Source: Rhodocollybia butyracea
Taxonomy: Eukaryota; Basidiomycota; Agaricomycetes; Agaricales; Omphalotaceae
Assembly (NCBI GenBank): GCA_015501585.1
Contig: JADNRY010000113.1
Span: 62,001-126,000, forward strand
DNA: 64,000 nt
Direction of reading: 5' to 3'
The position numbers were made by a program, and so were the translations under genes. Shown piece after piece: positions 12,306 to 25,936 of this stretch (position 1 is the first letter of the stretch; each line of letters starts with the position of its first letter). The notes under the pieces are model-generated. The model did not search any database, was not told the origin of the DNA, and worked only from the letters and a program-made list of their open reading frames with translations.

Positions 12306-14023
12306 TTGGAACATCTCTTGATCATCATTGAAAGCAGCAGTTTCATACAGCCAGCATGGGCCAGACTCCTGCAATCATTGTGGACAGTTCTGCCTTCAAT
12401 ATTTCTGGTTCTTGCGTCTTTTTCGAAGATGTCAACGCCTACTACAAAAAACACATTTATTGATCTTTTACTAGATCCCTCTGCAACAAGCATTGGCAGC
12501 GGCCTTGTTGGGAGCTTCAGTTTCGAGATTGGTCTTGAGATTGGTAGGTTTATACAAATGCATCATTTAGAACATTCTGATGTAGTATATTGCTTTGAAG
12601 ATTCTTCAGTTCTGCAGTGGATGCTTATTGGGAGCATCGATCAGCCTTTAGATGAGATAAACTGCACCCTCTGGCAGTTTACTACCAAGACAGGGTTTCA
12701 CGAGTTTATCTTTCCACTATCCAGTACTGACATTATCTTGGACAATATAATGTGGAGGCTGGATATACTCAAAGATGATTTTGGACTAAAATTTAACAAA
12801 AACCAGTCAGGGACTTAATTTCAATGTCAATTGTTCGACGTCCAGATCACCAGTTTTTGATTATGCTCTGTTCACCCCAACACCCACTACATCCCTGGAT
12901 AATCAGCTTTTATTTGTAAACTATACAGATAACACTGTTGTGTTGGAAGGACAGTGGCAGGACTCTGTGCCTAGTGGCGGGCCGGGAAAGTCAAGTACAA
13001 CTACTGGGGATACAATAAGGTTTCCATTCACAGGTCTGTAGCAACTTCTTCAAATTGTTCTTTTTATTGTGGATTATAATTAAAAAAGAATAGGATGGAA
13101 CATAACATTTCTTGGTTATTTCGACCCGGCCACTTCGGGAAACATCACCCTAGGTGTTTCACTTGATGGACAAACACAACTTCAATATGAATTCAAGGGT
13201 GAAGTACAAACACGCTCCTCAAGTTCAAACTACTACTTTGAATACTTCACTCTTGTTCAGCAGGAATCAGATAGTGGAAATCATACCATTATAGTTCAGG
13301 TTCTGGAAGCTTCCCTATCACAGATCTTTGGCTTTCGTGGATTCACCTACATTCCTGGTTTTGCTACGCTGAATGACATGCCTGACCTCTCCTCATCATC
13401 CCCCAGAGGGCAGCCATTGAGTCATCAGGGGTTGCATGGCAGGGCTATTGCTGGTGTGGTTGTCGGATCCATTGCTGCAATATGTCTGATAGGGTTGATC
13501 TTCTGGGCAGCATGGCGGCAAGTTAAAAGGAGAATATCTCTATCGCCAGCACAAGCACGGATGAAATCAACACTAGGTACAGCCCCATTATTCAGTAAAT
13601 GTAGATCTTATGAACCTTTTTTTGCCACCTTCCCTCAGGTTCAGACAGTGTCACTCCTTTTGAAAAGAGATATATTTCAGACTCTACTCCACCAAATATG
13701 AATCATATAACAGCAGCCACTGCCCGTGGTATCACTCCGTTTACAAAAAGTTACATCACATCAGCAGCTTTGGGGCCAGCCTCTGATAATACAGCTCAGG
13801 ATCGAGAACAGCCTGTGCTGGCGGCACTATCATATTGCCACCCAATGATGACACTGCACATGTGCCTCCACTTCTTGAGCCAATAGCCTCTGGAGCTCCA
13901 AATGATGTTAACAATGCTATGTCACAGGAGCCAGACAGAACAGAGCTAATTCTTGAGAAGCTGAATAACTTGATGCATGCTATCCAGCAACCTCCTGCAT
14001 ATGGACAGGAGGTAGCACAGTAG
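12306..14023 (+). CDS. Secreted/single-pass transmembrane protein with jelly-roll-like ectodomain
   Basis: The clear part starts near 12826: an ectodomain segment (LLFVNYTDNTVVLEGQW), an intron 13036-13092, a second part (ITFLGYFDPATSGNITLGVSLDG, NYYFEYFTLVQQ), then one membrane helix at about 13441-13515 (AIAGVVVGSIAAICLIGLIF), a basic stop-transfer (RQVKRR), an intron at about 13576-13639, and an acidic, Pro-rich cytoplasmic tail ending in a short helix. This layout is common in agaricomycete cell-surface proteins of unknown function. Upstream, 12306-12818 is open but in another frame; a VDSSAFNISGS stretch in a third frame at about 12376 suggests the first jelly roll is there but eroded. 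The tail needs one extra base in the G run at 13823-13824. Real start uncertain. Confidence 0.5.
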
Positions 14024-14173
14024 GCAGAGAATAAACGGTGGAACATGACATATTGAACTCATGAAAATTTTCCTCAATTTGCTACTAAGTACTGGCATTT
14101 GGCTCTGTTCAAAAATGTCTGGCCTGGGAATTAGCATGTATATACATATTGCATAGGACACATGTTCAAGCCT

Positions 14174-14400
14174 TGTTGAGCTTCATATGCATCCACGTAT
14201 GAAACTCGTCATATTATCCAAGTATCTTTACAGTATATAAACTACATATTCATACTGAGACAGTGGCAGTGAGACAAAATAGAGATCTCTTTCCTCCCAA
14301 CCACCCTACTTCAGCACCTCGAAGTTACCTCCCAGAGACATGTAGGGACTGACTCAATCTCAGGTAGGTCCCCCGTCGAACTCGATGATGGGCAGTAGGC
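14174..14400 (+). repeat. Solo LTR fragment of the short non-autonomous LTR family
   Basis: Starts TGTTGAGCTTCATATGCATC and follows, with mismatches and small indels, the complement of the 238-bp LTRs at 24004-24241 and 25320-25557 (shared ACTCGTCATATTATC, CAGTATATAAACTAC, CGTCGAACTCGAT). The right terminus has diverged, and no internal region or partner LTR is seen, so it is a solo or truncated LTR. Confidence 0.6.
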
Positions 14401-16574
14401 AAGGATAAGGCTAGATATGCATACATGGTGTCATCACCGAGAATAAATTAACGTGGTGTAAGTATGGTGCATACTCACACATGCTCCGCACTGCCACTGT
14501 CTGTATCTTACTTCGATATGTACATTAGACCACCATCCCAGATAACCTCGTATAATGACTATTACCCATGTATTCTCCTGTTGCCTGATTTGCCTCTAGA
14601 ATATAACATGGTTCTGTCAATGTGTGCATCCATTTGTTAGTGTTCTGTTGGGACTGAACAACAGCCTTTTGGCTGGCGCTGATGACATTGAAGAATAAGA
14701 TTAAGATCACTCACAGTGATGAAGACTGATAGAGCTCATGCCATTTGAGGCAGTCTCAGGGCCGGACTGTTATCAGCAATCTTTTCCCTTCTTATTTCCT
14801 TCTTCAAATCATCTTCTAAATGAGCAGCTCGACTTGTTTTGGATATCAATCTTTTGTTTCCTCAAAAATACATTTTCTGTAATACCATTGCACATGGCTC
14901 CAGACTACACATACCACCGATCAGTAATACCAACAGACGGGATCACATGTGGTATTAAAGCAAGTTGGATGAAGGAGGAGTAAAGCCCCCAGCTGAGCTC
15001 AGGCCTTATCTTGAAAAAAAATTTGCACAGTACACCAATGTATTCTGGAAAGCTGCAATACTTATGCCTTTACCGGCACATATATTTTGCCGTGCACTCC
15101 CATGCTGGGTGCATGCAAGTGCATGTTGACTGGGCTGAGCACAACCAGTGATGCATGGTGTACTATAGCATGGCTAGTAGGTACTCAGAGTACCAATTCT
15201 ACTTTATTATTTGAAGTAGTAGGACAGATATTAAGTATCATTTGTTACAAATTTGTTAAGTATTGCTTGTTCAACTGCATGAAGCTGCACCTTGATCATA
15301 TGCCTTGTGTTCATGCTGGCCCCCAATCCCATCTTCCACTCTCCCAAAAAGAAACAACAACATGCAAGGGGTGTGCACAGATTATTTTTTAGACATCACC
15401 TTGTTTTCTAGGGTAAAATGGGTCTGGGAATCCAAATATCAACTCTAAATATTCTGAATGTTGCCCCATCACCCAAAAAGTGCATATTAGTGAAGAAAAT
15501 CTAATTTTTTCCCCCAATCTTTTTTTGCATGAATTGGCTTATTGCGCATCTTTTGTAAAAAAAATTTGGGCTCCAGATCCCACTTTCCCACAAGTCAGCA
15601 ATGGGTCATGAGTCAGACTTCAGAGAATTTTGACCGACTTGCAGGTACTTGCAGGTACTTGGGCCTAACTTGCAAGTTGCACAAGTCAAAGTAAAATACT
15701 TGTATGTAAGATCAAAATTATGATAAAATCTTCAAAGCTATGAGGAGATTTTGATAACTAGATTAAAACATGCATCACAAATGACTACCAAGGGCCCGAA
15801 GGCTCCAACTCAGGCATGTCGTCAAAATTTTTGACATCTTTAACTTCAATCAAATCTAATGAGAAAAGGAGGTTAGTGTAAAGAAGGTTAGCGTTGTATA
15901 GAGATTGTTTAAGGTATATCACATGCCAAGACCAAACTTTATCTTATGGGATACAGACTTGGCAACCTGGCCCAACAGTGTCAATGGACCTTCAGCCTTG
16001 AGGATTGTGGACCAAAAAGCAAGATGGACACTGTCAGGCTTGGAAGGCTTGACCGCATTCAGTGCCAGCAAAATAATGTGAGCAATGCAAGGTTTTCCCT
16101 GGAAAAAATAACAGTTGGATTGAGATTGATGAATACTGGAAAGAAGAAAAAAAAACAAACATAAAACATTGTTGGTTTTAACCCATAAGAGAGGTCAGAC
16201 GGTGGATACAAGATATCACTGGATAACTGAAGAATAAAGGGAAGTGGATGAAACGGGAGTTGAGTGAACAAAACAACAGTATCCTGTTGAACCAAGAGAA
16301 GGCAAAGACAAGCAACGGTTGCAGCAGCGGACAGCATCTTAAGAGAACGTAGTTGAAGAAAAAGAAAGCAAATGTTTAAAATAACGTGATTTGTAATTAA
16401 TATATTGACAATGCAAAGTGCACAAGTTAAGGCAAAGCCATAGAAAAGACTGAGAAAGATGAGCCATGTATTGGAACAAATGAACTCACAAACAACACAG
16501 CTTCATGGAGAACAATGCTAGCTAACCACAACAAAAGTAATCAAAGATAAATATCCTAAAAACAAAATCAACAT
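14401..16574. other. Transposon-derived non-coding stretch
   Basis: No intact gene. 15600-15700 repeats short words (acttgcaggtact, tgcaagttgcacaagtc) typical of the hAT-type MITE interiors further right (see 29897-30595). 15900-16350 on the minus strand may be decayed 3' sequence of the degenerate gene that ends near 16575. Confidence 0.4.
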
Positions 16575-19500
16575 TCAAACAATAAAGACTAGTAACAAAA
16601 ATTCCATACAATAATTTGTCTCCATTAACTCCCAGATGACCTCCTGGACAACCTGATGATTGAGCACACCAGCAGCATTGAGAGAAACAGGAGCTTCATG
16701 CCACCAAACCTGTGTGTTGTCCAAGTTAGCGATATCTATTGTGATGCCTATGGATCGAGAGTTATCAACAAGTTTTGTCAATTCTTCAAACATTCAGGCA
16801 CATTGTTGGGAATTGGTCAAGGTGTGGCCACAGATTGCTTCAAGCAGAGCCTTCCAGTCCTTGTTTCAGCACAATTTTGTATGTGGGAGACTAAGGTGCC
16901 ACACAAAGGCAGGACAAATGCAAAGCCAGGCCAAGAGACGGTCATTCCAGAGGACATTTTTAGGTGTAAAGAACAAGGATGGATTGGGAACTGGACTCTC
17001 AAGCAAGGACGGCCCTGTATGGCAATGGAAATTGACTAGTTTCTTATTAGCTTCAGCCCACCAAGGAAGGCAATGGGGAAAGCTGGGGTGAACAAGAACT
17101 TCAAAGCAATTGTGGGTGTCAGAGTCACCTTCAAAATAAAGATTTCATTAGTACAATGACATGCAAAAAATACAAGGCAACTCACCAACTTTTGCCTTCT
17201 TTGTAGGCGGTGGAACTGTCATCCAGGACATACTCGTCACATTGATACTGTCCAAAACAGGGGTTTTTGCAGCTCGAGCCTCCTTCATACCTACCTTTGA
17301 AGATACCTGTTTATTGGAAGATGCAGGAGCACTGAGGTGAAGGGTTGATGACAAATGAACATCTGGGAAGCTACCAACTAAAGATGAGGAGAACTGCTGG
17401 TGAACAAACATTGCTATACATATGTAGCGCTGATAACTCCCAGGAAGTCCACAATAGAGGACCAGATGCAGTGGACTAGTGTCAGAAATGTCCAATGCAA
17501 AGTCTTTGTTGGGAATCAGCAGGAAATTGCCCATGAAATCTACATCAAGAGGGGGGATATCATGACCAATCTGGATCCTGGCTTGATCTTCCCACTTGCA
17601 AACAAACCAAACTGGAATTCCAATACAAAATAGATCTGCAATGCAATCAAGGGTGTTGGTGAACGCACCAATCAAGGAGGTATCAAGGGGGAAAGCCTTG
17701 TCAACATCCTCCAGACATGGAACCCAGTCCTGCAGCCATTTTGCATGGGCATATGTCTCCAAAAAGACATGCTGAAGACAGGTGAGCTGTAAGGAGACAA
17801 TGTTAGGAGCACCGGGTAGAAAGAGCCAATTGATGTACTTGTTCAACTGGTCTCTTTCTCAAACAAGGTAGATGTCATTGCAGAGGCAATTAGGAAGCTT
17901 GGATAATGAATTGCATAGCTCCATGCACATAGACCAAACTTCATGCCCAAGACTATCTGTGATACGAACAACTCCTACTATGCCAGGCACGTTAACAGGA
18001 AGGTAATCACTAGCATTTAATTGATACCACACAAATCAAAGAGGATTGGTGCTAGATGTAATCAGTGATGGAATGATTGCAAGATGACCAATAGTGCAAT
18101 GAAAGGGCTGGGGCCACCAGCATGGATCATCTTTGCCAAAATTATTAAGACAGCATAATTGTGTTTTGCAGCGAGCAATTGGAGCAGGGATGTAAGTCAT
18201 ATTTGGAGTCATGACCAGAAGGCCAAGGTATGGAAACAAGGAACCGTAAGGTGCATCATGGGCATTGGAACCTACAACAGAGCTGGTTCAACCTGGTGTA
18301 TGCAGGGAAAATATAAGGGAAACTTGCCACCATTTGCTTCTCCATAGCCGGAAGTTGGAAAGCTCCCTACATCATTAGGTACATCTAGAATGTAAATAGA
18401 TATAAGTCTCAAATACTACAATGAAGTGTGTCAACCAGCTCACAGGCGTCAGAAACTGTAGAGGAAGATTCAACCTGGCGATCGCGGATTGCAGAAGAAT
18501 GCGGTAATTGGCTTGGTTTGTACTGGTATGTGAAAGGCGCTAGAAAACAACCTAACAAATACATGACTGCGCCTAACCAGACTATCAATTTGTTTAAAGG
18601 GAGCGAGGCTGGGTTGTCAAAGATTCCCCAAAGAAAGTTAAGATATCGAATGTAAGATGATACACCAGCCAGTGTAGTGAAACAACTGAACTAGCGTAGT
18701 GTGACAAGGTCTAGTAAGTTCTATGAACTGAACTAGCGTAGACTATCGTCTAAGTTGTGTGCGTATGTCTGACTGAAAACCCAAACAACCAAATAACTGT
18801 GTGTGTGTGTGTGTGTCCAATGATAACCAAAACCAAAACCAATACAATGCAACTAGGACACTCCTGGGCAAACTCTGGCTCCAGCTAGCGCAATAGAAAC
18901 AAGGTTATGAAACACTCCTGGGCAAACTCTGGCTCCAGCTAGCGTAACGCCATAACATCCCTGACCAAACTCTGGGTCAAGCTATGAAACTGTGAGTGAA
19001 CTTAATCACTAGGAACTTGTACCACAATCTTAGTGGCTCGCTAATACTTGTTAAGAGCTAGCTAAGGAACCCTCACTCTGGAGCCGAATAATTCCTTACT
19101 AGAAGCCGTCCCCTCTAAGGAAGCAACTAGATTCACGCAAAAGATCTAACTCAATCTTAAGCGGGTGCAAAAGCTGTTACGAAGCTTCTATTACACTAAT
19201 CCAAACTTTATAAGATAGAATATAATATTAACTTCAAAGAGAAAGCTAGACTCCATACGTGCCCTAAACAAAAGCCCAGTTACGATGTTTGATTGACTTG
19301 GTACTTTTGAACCAGGGGGAATTAAGAGGACTAGCAGACTCCGGCAGTGAAGAGACCTTTGACTTCATCACAATGGGTGGTTATGAGAGGTGGCAAGATA
19401 ACTTGATTTATGAGATAAATACATCATGCTTATATACTGAGTCTTTACTAGTTTAATACAAAAAGAGATGAAACAGAGTCGGAGAGAAACAGAGTAAGAT

Positions 19501-21051
19501 AGAAATTCAAGAAAGAGAGGAATTTAGCTAAGAAAGGAAACTCTAGCCTGGACATATTATACATTTATCTAGAAAACCATCCCAATTTAGGTACAGTCCC
19601 GATTTGGGTATCAAAGTAAAAGAAATTAAAATGTGTTAACATATTCTGGTCCTCGCGGAACCTTGTACCGCAAATAACTGTTCCTTCCATTGGATGTTTC
19701 ATGGCTCCACACAGGTACGTGTCCGCATGTTTATCCTCGAGGTTGTCTGGTAGGTTTGAGCAAGTCCAGCTCAATCCCTTTAAGATAATAACATCTCCCA
19801 GTGATAGTTTACTTTGCTAGCTTTGAGTAGATACCAAGAACCCCAGAGATATGTGTGCTAGCACAATGCTCAGAGCTCGTGGATTATCAGTGCTGTGGCT
19901 TGGCGATAGCCTATCCACCATAAGATCATTGGGTTTATTGCAGTAGGACTTTCCTAGTCAATAGTTGGCCGATAATCAAATATCAAATTTGCCTAGCTTA
20001 ATCATCTAGCAGCTGTGCCGCATCGCAACCCGACTAGTCATTGTAACATGTTAAGATCTTCCTTCCGGTCCATAAGGCGATTGTAGATCTTATCCTCCAG
20101 CGTCCATCTTTCCGCTAGTGCAGTACAAGGATTGCATTCCCCTTCTGATGCCTTCCCTGGGTAACGCTGCCGCCAGTACTCATCCCACTTCAAGACATCC
20201 AAGTATGCGGATTTGTGTATGCATTGGGGTGGGTAGAACTAGACTGACAATCTAGTGTTGATGTCTCTGGGCACCTCGAGTATCCTTGCTAGTTTAAGTA
20301 TCAGACTACACTTGTGGGCATATCGTCACGACTAACTGAGTATTATCGCTGAGATACTAAGCATTAGCTACAGCTATCACATTTGGGCTCTGTATAACCC
20401 TCTTATTGTATGTGTAGCGCATATACATTGTCAAAATATATGGCTACAAGCCTAAGTGCAAAATCTGCGTATTAGCGGAGAACAGCCAACCGCCTCTGAA
20501 TCGCATTGCTTCTTCCGTGTAGCATATTCCCACAGTGAGAGTTTATTCTTCAATGTGTCCCTAGGTGGAGAGGGTTGAGAAAGTGGATCAGGGGGATAAC
20601 ACAATGGGAGATCAGACACAGTTGTATTAGAAGCTTTTGGAATAGGACTTGGGAGAGGTAGAAACAGCAAGGCCGGATCTATGCCAAAATCCATTAAGGA
20701 AAGATCGTTGTTATACAGGATGACAGGGGAAGATAAGGCATATGATGGAGACTCGATAGATGGAGAGGAATTAACAGTATAGATCTGGACAGAGAGAAGT
20801 TCCATTTTGTTGTTGATGCTACTGATGATACCAGATATCTGCTCCCCTTCTTGATCTTCATTCTCAAGGATAGCTTTCAGTGCCAGCTGCCACTTGGAGT
20901 CATTAGGAATTGTAGTACCATGGTAGACATCTTTAAGTTGCTGTTCCACCATGGGAAAGGACAGATTGGTTGTAGCATATGTAAGTAAAAGGCTCCAGCA
21001 TTCCAACTCCAGTTTGGGCATGGATGAAGATTTCAATGGAATATCAAACAT
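16575..21051 (-). pseudogene. Degenerate repeat-family gene of agaricomycetes, disrupted
   Basis: Read leftwards from the ATG at 21051: a 600-nt ORF (MFDIPLKSSSMPKLELECW...) is cut after AVGCS by a 1970-bp insertion (18505-20474) and continues beyond it (PHSSAIRDRQVESS...). A second block from 18239 to 16575 is one frame (WYQLNASDYLPV; YINWLFLPGAPNIVSLQLT; IGIPVWFVCKW; HPSFPHCLPWWAE; LNHQVVQEVIWELMETNY), ending near 16575. I recognise this as a high-copy hypothetical protein family of mushroom genomes (GIPVW(F/L)V; R/QEI(L/I)WEL(F/M)ExN), function unknown, probably transposon-borne. Four in-frame stops in the second block (18036, 17859, 16866, 16794) are all TGA, so the gene is dead. Confidence 0.6.
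18505..20474 (+). mobile_element. Unclassified 1.97-kb non-coding element, copy 1 (4-bp TSD GCGG)
   Basis: Starts TAATTGGCTTGG and ends GCGTATTA, directly flanked by GCGG at 18501-18504 and 20475-20478. Removing it and one GCGG reconnects the host minus-strand ORF in frame. It shares its whole length, inverted, with 32440-34381. The interior has no long ORF but holds a (TG)n run near 18803 and two or three ~50-bp tandem units (cactcctgggcaaactctgg). Ends are TAAT...ATTA rather than TG...CA, so it is not a standard solo LTR. A 4-bp TSD would fit some rare DNA transposons or an atypical LTR. Confidence 0.7.
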
Positions 21052-21673
21052 GGTGAAGTGGGGACATAGGGAACGACTGAGAAGTTGGGTATATGCACAT
21101 CAAGCAACCAAACAATCTAAAGGCTGACACCAACAAAACAATGAACACAAAAGGATGTCTCCAATTGTGAGGCAAAGGGATGTCTCCAATCACCGATGGA
21201 GGCAACGACAGGAGCAAAGAGGAGTTGCCAGTGATGAACAAGGATGGTGGGGGAAGAGAAGAAGTACAGTAAGCGCCCAAACAAGTCACGCAAAACTCGC
21301 AAGTCAGGCATCTTGGTGATGTGGCTTTGGGTTAGGGCACTAATGGACTTTGCAATTTCATGGGTTCAGTGCTAACCTTGTCGCACTTGTCTTCCTACTG
21401 TCACTTGGTCCCTGGTCATTGTCTTTCACATTGTCAGAACCTGTTTTATTGCTCTTCAACTTGGCAACAGCTTTTTGTCATGCACTTGGAGATATCCTTG
21501 TGCTCTGGGATGTTGCAGGGATTTTGGCCAATTAAAGGGACGGTTTCAATGCTTGTATTTTACCTATATAAGGTGCATTTCACAGTCTCCTTTCACTCAT
21601 TCCTTTCTCTCTTCCCTTTTGCTTGCCTCATTTTTTTCTGGCCTCTGTTGTTCCTTTCCTACTTCCTTTGTCA
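21052..21673. other. Boundary between the dead minus-strand gene and the hAT element
   Basis: Likely 5' flank of the minus-strand pseudogene (to about 21311) and the 5' end and leader of the hAT element. CT-rich sequence precedes 21674. I could not identify terminal inverted repeats of the hAT element. Confidence 0.4.
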
Positions 21674-24003
21674 ATGGCTTCCTCCTCTTGCAAGAAGAAG
21701 CAAGCACCTCGTGCTATTCTTTCAAAAGCTTCTATACATGCTCTCCTTGCACCTTCAACTCCTGCCCCTGCTGTCACTCAAACTTCATCAGAGTCCTCTA
21801 TCTCTATGTTTACATTGCTAGCCGTCTCCTCTAGTCGCTTAGTAAACATTTGCGCACAAGTTCCCCAGGCCAAGATGGAGACAATGAGGATGAGATTACT
21901 GATCTTGACCTTGATACTCCTACAAATTCAAAGAGAATTTGGATCGGAACAATGGTTGAGAAAGCCTTGCATTTCACTGGAGGCTTTATGGAAGGTGCAA
22001 GCATTGAAGATGTTCTCAGTGTGAGCTTTTCATCTTTTCTTTTCTCCCCACTGATTATTCTCAGAGTTGCAGATGGCTAGTTGGACATTGCCATGCTACC
22101 AGCACTTCTCTCGTTCTCTGATTGATGTGTCTAATCCTGCCATTGTAAAGTACAGGTTTTACTGCAAAAAGTACTTCATTCCCTTTTTTAATTATATCTA
22201 GAGTAATCCACCACTCCTTTTCACACGACTTTGAAAATGTTTGATAGTGTATATTCTGAAAGGATGTTGCTGTTCTGTAATTGTAAGGCCTTTTTCTTAT
22301 TGCTATATACATATTTAATGCACCACAGAACTTTTGTTAAGTGACTGGAAGGTCATTTTATCAGTAGATTAATGGTGTGCAAAGGAGTGGTGCATGAGAA
22401 ACCATCAAAAATCGGTTGATTTCATGCTCACTCGACAAGTACCTTCTCCAGTTTATTACTTCCAAGTTGTATATATGTTATTACTGAGGCATAGAATGAT
22501 GTATTTGAGCAAAAATATGCCCCAGTTGCGCCTGGTTTGAGCTTAAGAGAGTGTGCAAAGGAATGGGGGTGTGCAAAGGAGTGTACATAGTTTCTTAATT
22601 GGAGTCATCCTTTTATCAGATCAGAATTGGAATCTTCCTTTTCTGCTTTCTGCTGCTTAGGAGTTGTTGTCATGCATTTCAATGGTCTGCATAACTAAAG
22701 TGGTTCTCTCTTAGACATCCCAACAAGTTTGTTCTTTGAGCACATCATGACAATGCCACAAGCAATCTTACTTGCCATGTCAGAGTCTGTCTTGCTCAGA
22801 CTGCTGCTGAAGCCACTGGTCAGCTTAGTGTGTCAATGTTTGCTGGTGGATCAATGTACACCGACCACAAGCTTTGCCTCTTGATTGTGAAGTGGTGTGC
22901 TTGCAATAGTCACCCAATGATTATTGTTGATGATGAAGCATTTGTCGAGATCCTTCAAATGATGTACTCCAAAGTCTCCATCCCTAGCCATCAGACTGTG
23001 TCTTCAAGGGACATCAAAGCAGTTTTTGATATTGCCCAGAAGCATGTCAAGAAGTTTCTCTCCAAAACCCTGGACTGTAAGCATGGTATGCTTGATGGAT
23101 GGTCATTGCCCAATGTCATTTCCGTTCTGGGATTTGCAATTACCTATCTCAATGAGAACAATGAAATGGCCAGTATTGTGCTGTATCAGGTGAGCTTCTT
23201 CCCAGAAACGAAACTTGATCTAATGTTCTTGTTTCTCAGGCTGATGAAATCACACACTGGTAAATATTTGGCTAAAAAGGTTGCCAAAGTCTTGCAAGAC
23301 TACACGCTGGTTGACACCATGCTTGGCATGGCTATGGACAATGCTTCAAACAATGACTTGGCTTGTCAAAATCCCTTCTCTCCTTCCTTCAACTGCTACT
23401 GTTGGCACCAAGTACCAGATCTGGTGTTTTGCTCACATTATGAACCTCTGCTACAAAGCTTTTTTGTCTTTATATGACACATTGGACAAAGCCATCTGTG
23501 CTGATGCAACAAACAGCACACACAATGCTCTAACACTCCTGAAGCAGATAGTGATGATGAAGACCCTGATGTGTTGAGTGAAGGCAAGGATGGCACAGGA
23601 CTAGAAGAGAATCAAGCTGAAGACCAGGAAGATGGTGACTGGGAGCAAATTGAAGACCTCTGCCATTTGTTAACTGAGGTCACTGTGCTCAGTGATAGTG
23701 ACAAAGTAGTTGGGTGTACTATGATAAGAAAGGTAAGAGTTTGTCTGATGGTATACTGGATTTTATTAATCCATTTCCAGCTACGCAGCATAGCTATAAT
23801 GTGCCCTATGGGCAAAGTCCTTAAGAACACAACAAATAGGATACTATTGTGTGTACGACAGTGTAAAAGACTAACTAGACTCTTAAGTAATCATACAATA
23901 CTTATAGTAACAGATTTATTATATAATTAATAATAAATAGAATGATAAGATAGACCGTTTGGTCTATCAGCAGTGTCTAGGATGACCATATTGCCGGATA
24001 CAG

Positions 24004-25557
24004 TGAGATACATTGACTGAGTCTATACTCGGAATCAAGTATCGAGTTTGACGGGGGATCTGCCTGTGATTTGGTCAGTCCCTACTCATCTCTGGGAGGT
24101 ATCTCCGAGGTACTGAAGTGGTGGTGATAGTTGGGAGGAAAGAGATCTCTATTGTCTCAGTATGAGTACGTAGTTTATATACTGTAAAGATACTTAGATA
24201 ATATGACGAGTTTTGTGTGTAGACGCGCATGAAGCTCGACATCCCCTCTCTACTTTAAAAAAGGAAGAAAGGGTAAGGGAAAGGGAAAGAAGAAACAAAG
24301 AAGTGAACACCAATACAGAGATATGGGTGATCAGTTTGGATAAAGGTAAAGGTAAAGAATGTGAATGGATTAATGAATCGAACAGACTTTGTATCGAGGC
24401 GGTGAAGATGCTGAAGGCATAATGGACATGTAGAAATGACTTGTGGACCGGACCAGAGCTTATAGACATAACTCATTGGACAGGGAGAATTGATAAATCA
24501 TGACCTCGGGATCGGAAGGTCCCGATTGTGATAACCAAAGCTTATCGACAAAGCTTATCGGATAGGAAGGGAACTGATAAAATACAGGCTTAGGATTGGA
24601 AGGTCCCGACTCATGGCACCTTTCCGAAGTCATCAAACGGACATAGGAGACGGAAAATACGGTGTGGTGTCCTCTTGATCTTCAAGAGATACGACACACC
24701 CAGGACAGTAGAGATAGATTGGAATGGCTATTGCACAATGCGAGCCAGAGATTAATGGACGGGAAGAGTGTTGCCAAGATAAACATATGAATAATCGATT
24801 AAAGAATTGACGAAATGATGAATCGACGCAGCCTAGCTGTCGATGATTGCGAAGCAATTGTCAAAATGGTGACCAACATGATAACGAGAAGGTGATCCTT
24901 GAGAATTCTGTGTCGAGATCATCCTCCAGATGGAAAATACCAGTATTGAGAATGATATGATCATCAGATCTCGGTCATGCCAAATCTCGTGAAACCCGTT
25001 GAGCAAGATCAAGACAAGCTCAAAATCAAGACAAGCACCCATCCCAGCAACACGTTCCCTTCTCGAAATGACGGCGAGGGCGGCGGGATGAAGGAGCAGC
25101 AATAGGGGCTTGCTGAAAAGCGACGCGCTCAACATATGAGACAGTTGCCCGATGAAGTCAGCAAGTGATTGATCATGGACGTTGAATGTATTTGCGAATG
25201 AATTTATAAAGTTAATGAACGTGAGTGAAGTTCGACAGTGACGCCGGAGTAGTCCGAGAGGAATGAAATAGGGGTATTGACAATCTGCCTTGGATCCCCC
25301 TCAGGCGGTGGGCTCCAGATGAGATACATTGACTGAGTCTATACTCGGAATCAAGTATCGAGTTCGACGGGGGATCTGCCTGTGATTTGGTCAGTCCCTA
25401 CTCATCTCTGGGAGGTATCTCCGAGGTACTGAAGTGGTGGTGATAGTTGGGAGGAAAGAAATCTCTATTGTCTCAGTATGAGTACGTAGTTTATATACTG
25501 TAAAGATACTTAGATAATATGACGAGTTTCGTGTGTAGACGCGCATGAAGCTCGACA
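24004..25557 (-). mobile_element. Short non-autonomous LTR element nested in the LTR above
   Basis: Two 238-bp LTRs (24004-24241 and 25320-25557), TG...CA, around 1078 bp with no useful ORF. On the minus strand the 5' LTR is followed after two bases by TGGAGCCCACCGCC, a primer-binding-site-like sequence starting TGG. The 3' LTR is preceded by the purine tract AGAGAGGGGA. It is flanked by ACAG (24000-24003) and ACGG (25558-25561); the uninterrupted sister LTR at 28983 has ACAG followed by tcagtgg, so the insertion point is certain. TRIM/SMART-like in layout. Confidence 0.8.
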
Positions 25558-25936
25558 ACGGTCAGTGGTGATTATGGAGAGGCGGAGGCGTTACACCCTC
25601 CCCCACCAGATTAACATCAGGGATGTGAATCAAAAATGGTAACGACATCATCACCATCCAAACCATTTTTAATTTGGTTTAACATAGAATGATCCTGCAT
25701 CAGGTATGGGATTTAAATGATGCGGCGCATCAGATTTTTGGACTTATCCGAATCAAACAATAGTGGGGCGTACCACTAGAGCATGATTTGATTCAGAAAT
25801 GTCTGAATGTTCAACGCGCAGACTCAGAAGTTTCCGATTAGTGCTTGAGGGGGACTCTCAGTGAGAATCCAAGTTGAGGATAAGTAGCAATGCCCAGGTA
25901 AGGCATATTACCTGGGTCTCTGAATCCAATAATAAT

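Noticed and set aside
24194..25135. ORFs inside the short LTR element
   Set aside because: Both strands have similar short ORFs without family features; they arise from the GC/AT pattern of the interior.
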